Below, one piece after another: positions 6,527 to 9,081 of a stretch of 9,081 nucleotides of DNA. The notes under the pieces are model-generated. The model made no database searches. It saw nothing but the letters and a program-made list of their open reading frames with translations, and was not told the DNA's origin. The DNA comes from an uncultured cyanobacterium (GTDB taxonomy: Bacteria > Cyanobacteriota > Vampirovibrionia > Gastranaerophilales > Gastranaerophilaceae). The DNA lies in NCBI GenBank assembly GCA_947073895.1, contig CAMTNN010000049.1, positions 1-9,081 of the forward strand, given 5' to 3'. Both the position numbers and the translations under genes were made by a program. Each line of letters opens with the position of its first letter. Positions within the stretch are counted from its first letter, which is position 1.

Positions 6527-7074
6527 TAGTTCGCTCCTTTCATACGTTCATATTTGCCCAAAACACTTTTTACATAATTTTGTGTTTCAGCATAAGGCGG
6601 AATTCCACCGTATTTTTTTACTGCATTTGGCCCTGCATTATAAGCCGCAAGTGCAAGTGATTTATCATTCCCAAATCTGTCCATAAGTCCTTTAAGGTAC
6701 TTAGTTCCGCCTTCAATATTTTGCTCTGCATCATAAGCATTAGTAACACCCAAACCCTGTGCAGTGGCAGGCATTAACTGCATTAAACCCATTGCGCCGC
6801 AGTGTGAAGTTGCATTCGGATTAAAACCAGATTCCTGATTAATAACAGCTTTTACAAAATCTTCGTCCAAACCGTTTTTATCAGCATATTTTGAAATTAA
6901 TTCATTAATTTCACTTCTTGATGTTGATGTCGGATTTTTCTTGTTTTCAATAGAAGTATCGAGGATTTTTTGAAAATCCGCGTCCGGTTTTTGAGCATAA
7001 GACATCAAGGATTGAAACTGATTTTCAATCGCATTAATACGATGTAAAGTTATGTCTAAGCTCGAAAGCTGCAC
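6526..7074 (-). CDS. Flagellar-operon lytic transglycosylase (SLT domain, family 1)
   Basis: A peptidoglycan-cleaving lytic transglycosylase of 182 residues. The Slt domain covers about residues 55-180. The catalytic acid is Glu81 in VINQESGFNP, followed by CGAMGLMQLMPATAQGLGV (92-110) and LAAYNAGPNAVKKYGG (142-157), with YAETQNYV (161-168) closing the fold: the four classic family-1 motifs, all intact. Residues 1-50 are polar and helical with no signal peptide or lipobox. Flagellar hydrolases such as FlgJ are exported without one through the flagellar type III channel, so the N-terminal tail could be an export signal; this is inferred. It opens the operon, before the rod genes, consistent with making the hole through which the rod grows. 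The start is GTG, chosen because AGAGGAG (7083-7089) lies 8 bases upstream. It is not FlgJ-type muramidase (GH73). Confidence 0.92.
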   Translation of the reverse strand: MQLSSLDITLHRINAIENQFQSLMSYAQKPDADFQKILDTSIENKKNPTSTSRSEINELISKYADKNGLDEDFVKAVINQESGFNPNATSHCGAMGLMQLMPATAQGLGVTNAYDAEQNIEGGTKYLKGLMDRFGNDKSLALAAYNAGPNAVKKYGGIPPYAETQNYVKSVLGKYERMKGAN

Positions 7075-7082
7075 CTTTCGCT

Positions 7083-7089
7083 CTCCTCT
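7083..7089 (-). promoter_or_regulatory. Ribosome binding site of the transglycosylase gene
   Basis: AGAGGAG on the minus strand, 8 bases from the GTG at 7072-7074. No ATG is available in that frame near the start, so this site is the main support for the GTG start. Confidence 0.65.
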
Positions 7090-7093
7090 AATT

Positions 7094-7137
7094 ATATATA
7101 TTACTTACCAAGTCTACACCATTAGTGTAATATATAT
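7094..7137. repeat. AT-rich 11-bp inverted repeat
   Basis: ATATATATTAC (7094-7104) and GTAATATATAT (7127-7137) are exact reverse complements, 22 bases apart. Inside the loop a second small dyad, TACAC (7115-7119) and GTGTA (7125-7129), overlaps the right arm. The pair lies at and just downstream of the leftward TATAAT, so it may be an operator or, if transcription starts further upstream, a leader hairpin. Because the arms are AT-rich and partly alternating TA, chance is a real alternative. Confidence 0.4.
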
Positions 7138-7141
7138 TATA
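7136..7141 (-). promoter_or_regulatory. Possible -10 box for the flagellar operon
   Basis: The minus strand reads TATAAT here, a perfect sigma-70 type -10 hexamer. Transcription would begin near 7129 and leave a leader of about 55 bases before the GTG at 7074. No good -35 hexamer is found at 16-18 bases upstream, so an activator or a different sigma factor may be needed, or the box is a chance product of AT-rich sequence. Confidence 0.4.
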
Positions 7142-7175
7142 GAACCCAACATCAATCAAAAGATTGAAATTTATA

Positions 7176-7205
7176 TTTACCCCTAGACCAAATGGTCTAT
7201 ATAAC
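7176..7205 (+). promoter_or_regulatory. Candidate rel promoter
   Basis: TTTACC (7176-7181, four of six -35 consensus bases) and TATAAC (7200-7205, five of six -10 bases) are 18 bases apart. Transcription would start near 7212, giving a leader of about 34 bases. The spacer is almost filled by the palindrome at 7184-7199. A second possibility further down is TTGCAT (7207-7212) and TATTAT (7230-7235) with a 17-base spacer, which would yield a nearly leaderless message. Confidence 0.4.
7184..7199. promoter_or_regulatory. Operator-like palindrome TAGACCA-AA-TGGTCTA
   Basis: Two perfect 7-base arms with a 2-base centre, 40-60 bases before the rel start. Short, perfect, GC-containing dyads of this shape are typical binding sites of dimeric helix-turn-helix repressors; the TetR-family regulator RutR, for example, has a similar TTGACCA-nn-TGGTCAA site. 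Its place between the -35 and -10 boxes would let a bound protein block RNA polymerase. No regulator gene is in the window, so the cognate protein is unknown. Confidence 0.55.
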
Positions 7206-7245
7206 CTTGCATAATTTAATCAAAACTACTATTATAAACTATGTT

Positions 7246-9081
7246 ATGGAAAAAGACGAGATAACATTCGACGAGATAAGAGAGCTTCTTAAAGAAAAGT
7301 CCTACCAGCAGGATGATATTGCTGAACTTGAAAAAGCATTCGAGTTCGCTAAAAAGCTTCACGCCGGTCAATTCAGAATATCTGAAGAGCCTTATATTAT
7401 CCACCCCATGGAAGTTGTAAAAATCCTAATTAACTTGCAGGTTGATAAACATACTTTAATGGCAGGCTTTTTACACGATATACTTGAAGATACCGACACA
7501 AAACCGGAAGAAATCAAAGAACTCTTCGGAGAAGATGTTCTTAACCTCGTTCAAGGGGTAACAAAACTCGGCAAACTCCAATTCAAATCAACTCAAGAAC
7601 GTCAGGCTGAAAACTTTCGCAGAATGTTTATCGCAATGGCAAGCGATGTCCGTATTATTTTCCTTAAACTAGCTGACAGACTTCATAATATGCGTACGCT
7701 CAATTATATGTCTCAGCAAAAACAGCAAAAAATTGCTCAAGAAACACTTGATATCTTCGCACCTCTTGCAAACCGATTAGGGGTTGGTAAAATTAAAGCA
7801 GAGCTTGAAGACTTATCGCTAAAATATCTTCATCCTGACAGATATTATGAAATCGCACAGCTTGTTTCACAGAAAAAAGCTGAACGCGATATGGCGGTTA
7901 AACTTTTAATAGAAAAGATTTCAAAAGATGTTAAAGCAAGCGGTATAAACGCTAAAATTACAGGCAGAGCTAAACATTATTACAGTATCTACAAAAAAAT
8001 GGAACGATTAAATGTCGCATTCCACGACCTTTACGACATCACAGCAGTTCGTGTAATCGTTGATACAGAAAAAGAATGTTACGAAGTATTAGGACTTATT
8101 CACTCACAATTCAAACCAATTCCGGGACGATTTAAAGACTATATTGCAATGCCTAAAGGCAACATGTATCAGTCATTGCACACATCAGTTATCGGCCCGC
8201 GCCAAAAACCTTTGGAAGTTCAAATCAGAACCTGGGAAATGCACGACATTGCAGAATACGGGATTGCCGCACATTGGAGATACAAAGAAAACGGCTCTAA
8301 AAAAGCAGATTCCGCTAATGACATTAAATTCTCCTGGATGAGAAAACTTGTTGAATACAACAAAGACACACAAGATGCGGAAGACTATGTAAATTCAGTA
8401 AAACTGGATATCTTCTCGGATCAGGTTTTTGCTTTCACTCCTGGCGGCGACGTAATCGACCTACCACAAAACGCAACTCCAGTTGACTTTGCCTATCGTA
8501 TCCACTCTGATGTAGGAAGTAAAACCGTAGGTGCACTAATCAACGGACGTATTGCACAATTAGATACAAAACTAAAAAACGGTGATATTGTTGAGATTTT
8601 AACCTCAAAAGTTTCAGCACCACGACTTGATTGGCTTAACTTTGTTGTAACAAAACAAGCTTCTTCAAAAATTAAACAATGGTATAAAAAGAACAAACGC
8701 GAAGAACATATTGAACTCGGCAAAGCAAATCTTGAACACGAACTTACAAAAGCAGTATTTGATGAATACCTGAAAAATGGAGAATTCAACAAAGTTGCTA
8801 AACAAATGAACTATGTTAACGCTGAAGATTTATTTGCAGCACTGGGCTATGGTGAAACAACTCTAAACAAAATCATAAACCGTATTAAAAAGCCTCAAAA
8901 ACAAGAGACAACATTCCAGCATAGACCGAGAAAAGCGTCTGAAAAAGATATCGTCGGTCTGGAAGGACTTCTTTATTCTTTTGCAAGATGCTGTTCACCA
9001 ATACCGGGAGAACCGATTGTAGGTGTTGTAACCCGTTCAAAAGGTGTAAGCATTCACCGTCTGGATTGTAAAACACTGGAT
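7246..9081 (+). CDS. rel: Bifunctional (p)ppGpp synthetase/hydrolase Rel (RelA/SpoT family), partial: C-terminus beyond right edge
   Basis: Long RSH enzyme that makes (p)ppGpp from GTP/GDP and ATP and also hydrolyses it; the central stringent-response protein. The window holds 612 residues of an expected 720-750. The HD hydrolase domain has His53, His77-Asp78, Glu81-Asp82 and Asp144 (in LADRLHNMRTL). The synthetase domain has Arg241, Lys243, His244, Asp264, the RFKD motif (295-298, the form typical of bifunctional enzymes rather than the EFDD of RelA), Tyr308 in NMYQSLHT and Glu324 in PLEVQIRT. The numbering up to Tyr308 equals that of the streptococcal Rel enzyme, which supports the ATG at 7246. 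TGS domain begins near residue 388 (DIFSDQVFAFTPGG), a helical region follows, then the cysteine-containing domain with Cys582-Cys583 and Cys608. The ACT domain is cut off. No Shine-Dalgarno precedes the ATG. Confidence 0.97.
   Translation, partial: MEKDEITFDEIRELLKEKSYQQDDIAELEKAFEFAKKLHAGQFRISEEPYIIHPMEVVKILINLQVDKHTLMAGFLHDILEDTDTKPEEIKELFGEDVLNLVQGVTKLGKLQFKSTQERQAENFRRMFIAMASDVRIIFLKLADRLHNMRTLNYMSQQKQQKIAQETLDIFAPLANRLGVGKIKAELEDLSLKYLHPDRYYEIAQLVSQKKAERDMAVKLLIEKISKDVKASGINAKITGRAKHYYSIYKKMERLNVAFHDLYDITAVRVIVDTEKECYEVLGLIHSQFKPIPGRFKDYIAMPKGNMYQSLHTSVIGPRQKPLEVQIRTWEMHDIAEYGIAAHWRYKENGSKKADSANDIKFSWMRKLVEYNKDTQDAEDYVNSVKLDIFSDQVFAFTPGGDVIDLPQNATPVDFAYRIHSDVGSKTVGALINGRIAQLDTKLKNGDIVEILTSKVSAPRLDWLNFVVTKQASSKIKQWYKKNKREEHIELGKANLEHELTKAVFDEYLKNGEFNKVAKQMNYVNAEDLFAALGYGETTLNKIINRIKKPQKQETTFQHRPRKASEKDIVGLEGLLYSFARCCSPIPGEPIVGVVTRSKGVSIHRLDCKTLD

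Larger units (their letters stand above)
7075..7245. promoter_or_regulatory. Divergent promoter region between the flagellar operon and rel
   Basis: This 171-base AT-rich gap separates two genes that point away from each other, so it must hold the promoters of both unless the operons are read from elsewhere. It contains the elements listed separately: ribosome site of the transglycosylase gene, an AT-rich inverted repeat, a leftward TATAAT, a rightward promoter with an embedded palindrome, and no small open frame worth calling. No sigma-54 (GG...GC) or clear sigma-28 promoter was found. Confidence 0.75.

Noticed and set aside
7075..7245. Riboswitch or small RNA gene in the divergent region
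   Set aside because: The region is only 171 bases, AT-rich, and shows no conserved aptamer core or terminator; only simple dyads are visible.
7216..7404. Minus-strand 62-residue open frame over the rel start
   Set aside because: It lies opposite conserved HD-domain coding sequence of rel and has no family resemblance.
8493..8792. Minus-strand 99-residue open frame in the TGS region of rel
   Set aside because: The plus strand there encodes conserved TGS and helical domains without interruption; the antisense frame is serine/phenylalanine rich as expected of a shadow.

Overview
The window comes from a low-GC, diderm, flagellated bacterium. An outer membrane is implied because genes for both the P-ring protein (FlgI) and the L-ring protein (FlgH) are present. 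The AT-rich codon use, the Shine-Dalgarno sites before most flagellar genes, single-domain FlgJ and a separate lytic transglycosylase are compatible with a gut-type Melainabacteria/Vampirovibrionia (non-photosynthetic Cyanobacteria relative). That assignment is only an inference from general character; other low-GC diderm phyla are not excluded.

Layout. Positions 1-7074 carry one tightly packed minus-strand flagellar operon of ten genes, read from right to left: lytic transglycosylase, flgF, flgG, flgA, flgI, flgJ (rod-binding domain only), an unrecognised 89-residue gene, flgH, flgN and flgK. The flgK gene runs off the left edge. Most junctions overlap by a few bases (TAATG or ATGATGA) or are under 50 bases apart, so the set is probably co-transcribed and partly translationally coupled. 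The order follows assembly: peptidoglycan cutting, rod (FlgF, FlgG), P-ring (FlgA chaperone, FlgI), rod cap/scaffold (FlgJ), L-ring (FlgH), then the hook-filament junction (FlgN chaperone, FlgK). The 89-residue gene sits where some epsilonproteobacteria such as Campylobacter carry flgM, so it is a candidate divergent anti-sigma factor, but its sequence does not prove this.

Positions 7075-7245 are a 171-base divergent intergenic region. It holds a clean 16-bp palindrome lying exactly in the spacer of a plausible promoter for the right-hand gene, an AT-rich 11-bp inverted repeat and a TATAAT box facing the flagellar operon.

Positions 7246-9081 encode, on the plus strand, the first 612 residues of a bifunctional (p)ppGpp synthetase/hydrolase (Rel/SpoT family). 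Both catalytic centres look intact; the C-terminal ACT domain lies beyond the right edge. Flagellar assembly and the stringent response thus share one control region, but whether they are co-regulated is not shown by the sequence.

No tRNA, rRNA, CRISPR array, insertion sequence or clear rho-independent terminator was seen. The region looks like core genome; I found no convincing new multi-gene system. The most unusual points are the unidentified 89-residue protein, FlgH without a lipobox, and the operator-like palindrome.
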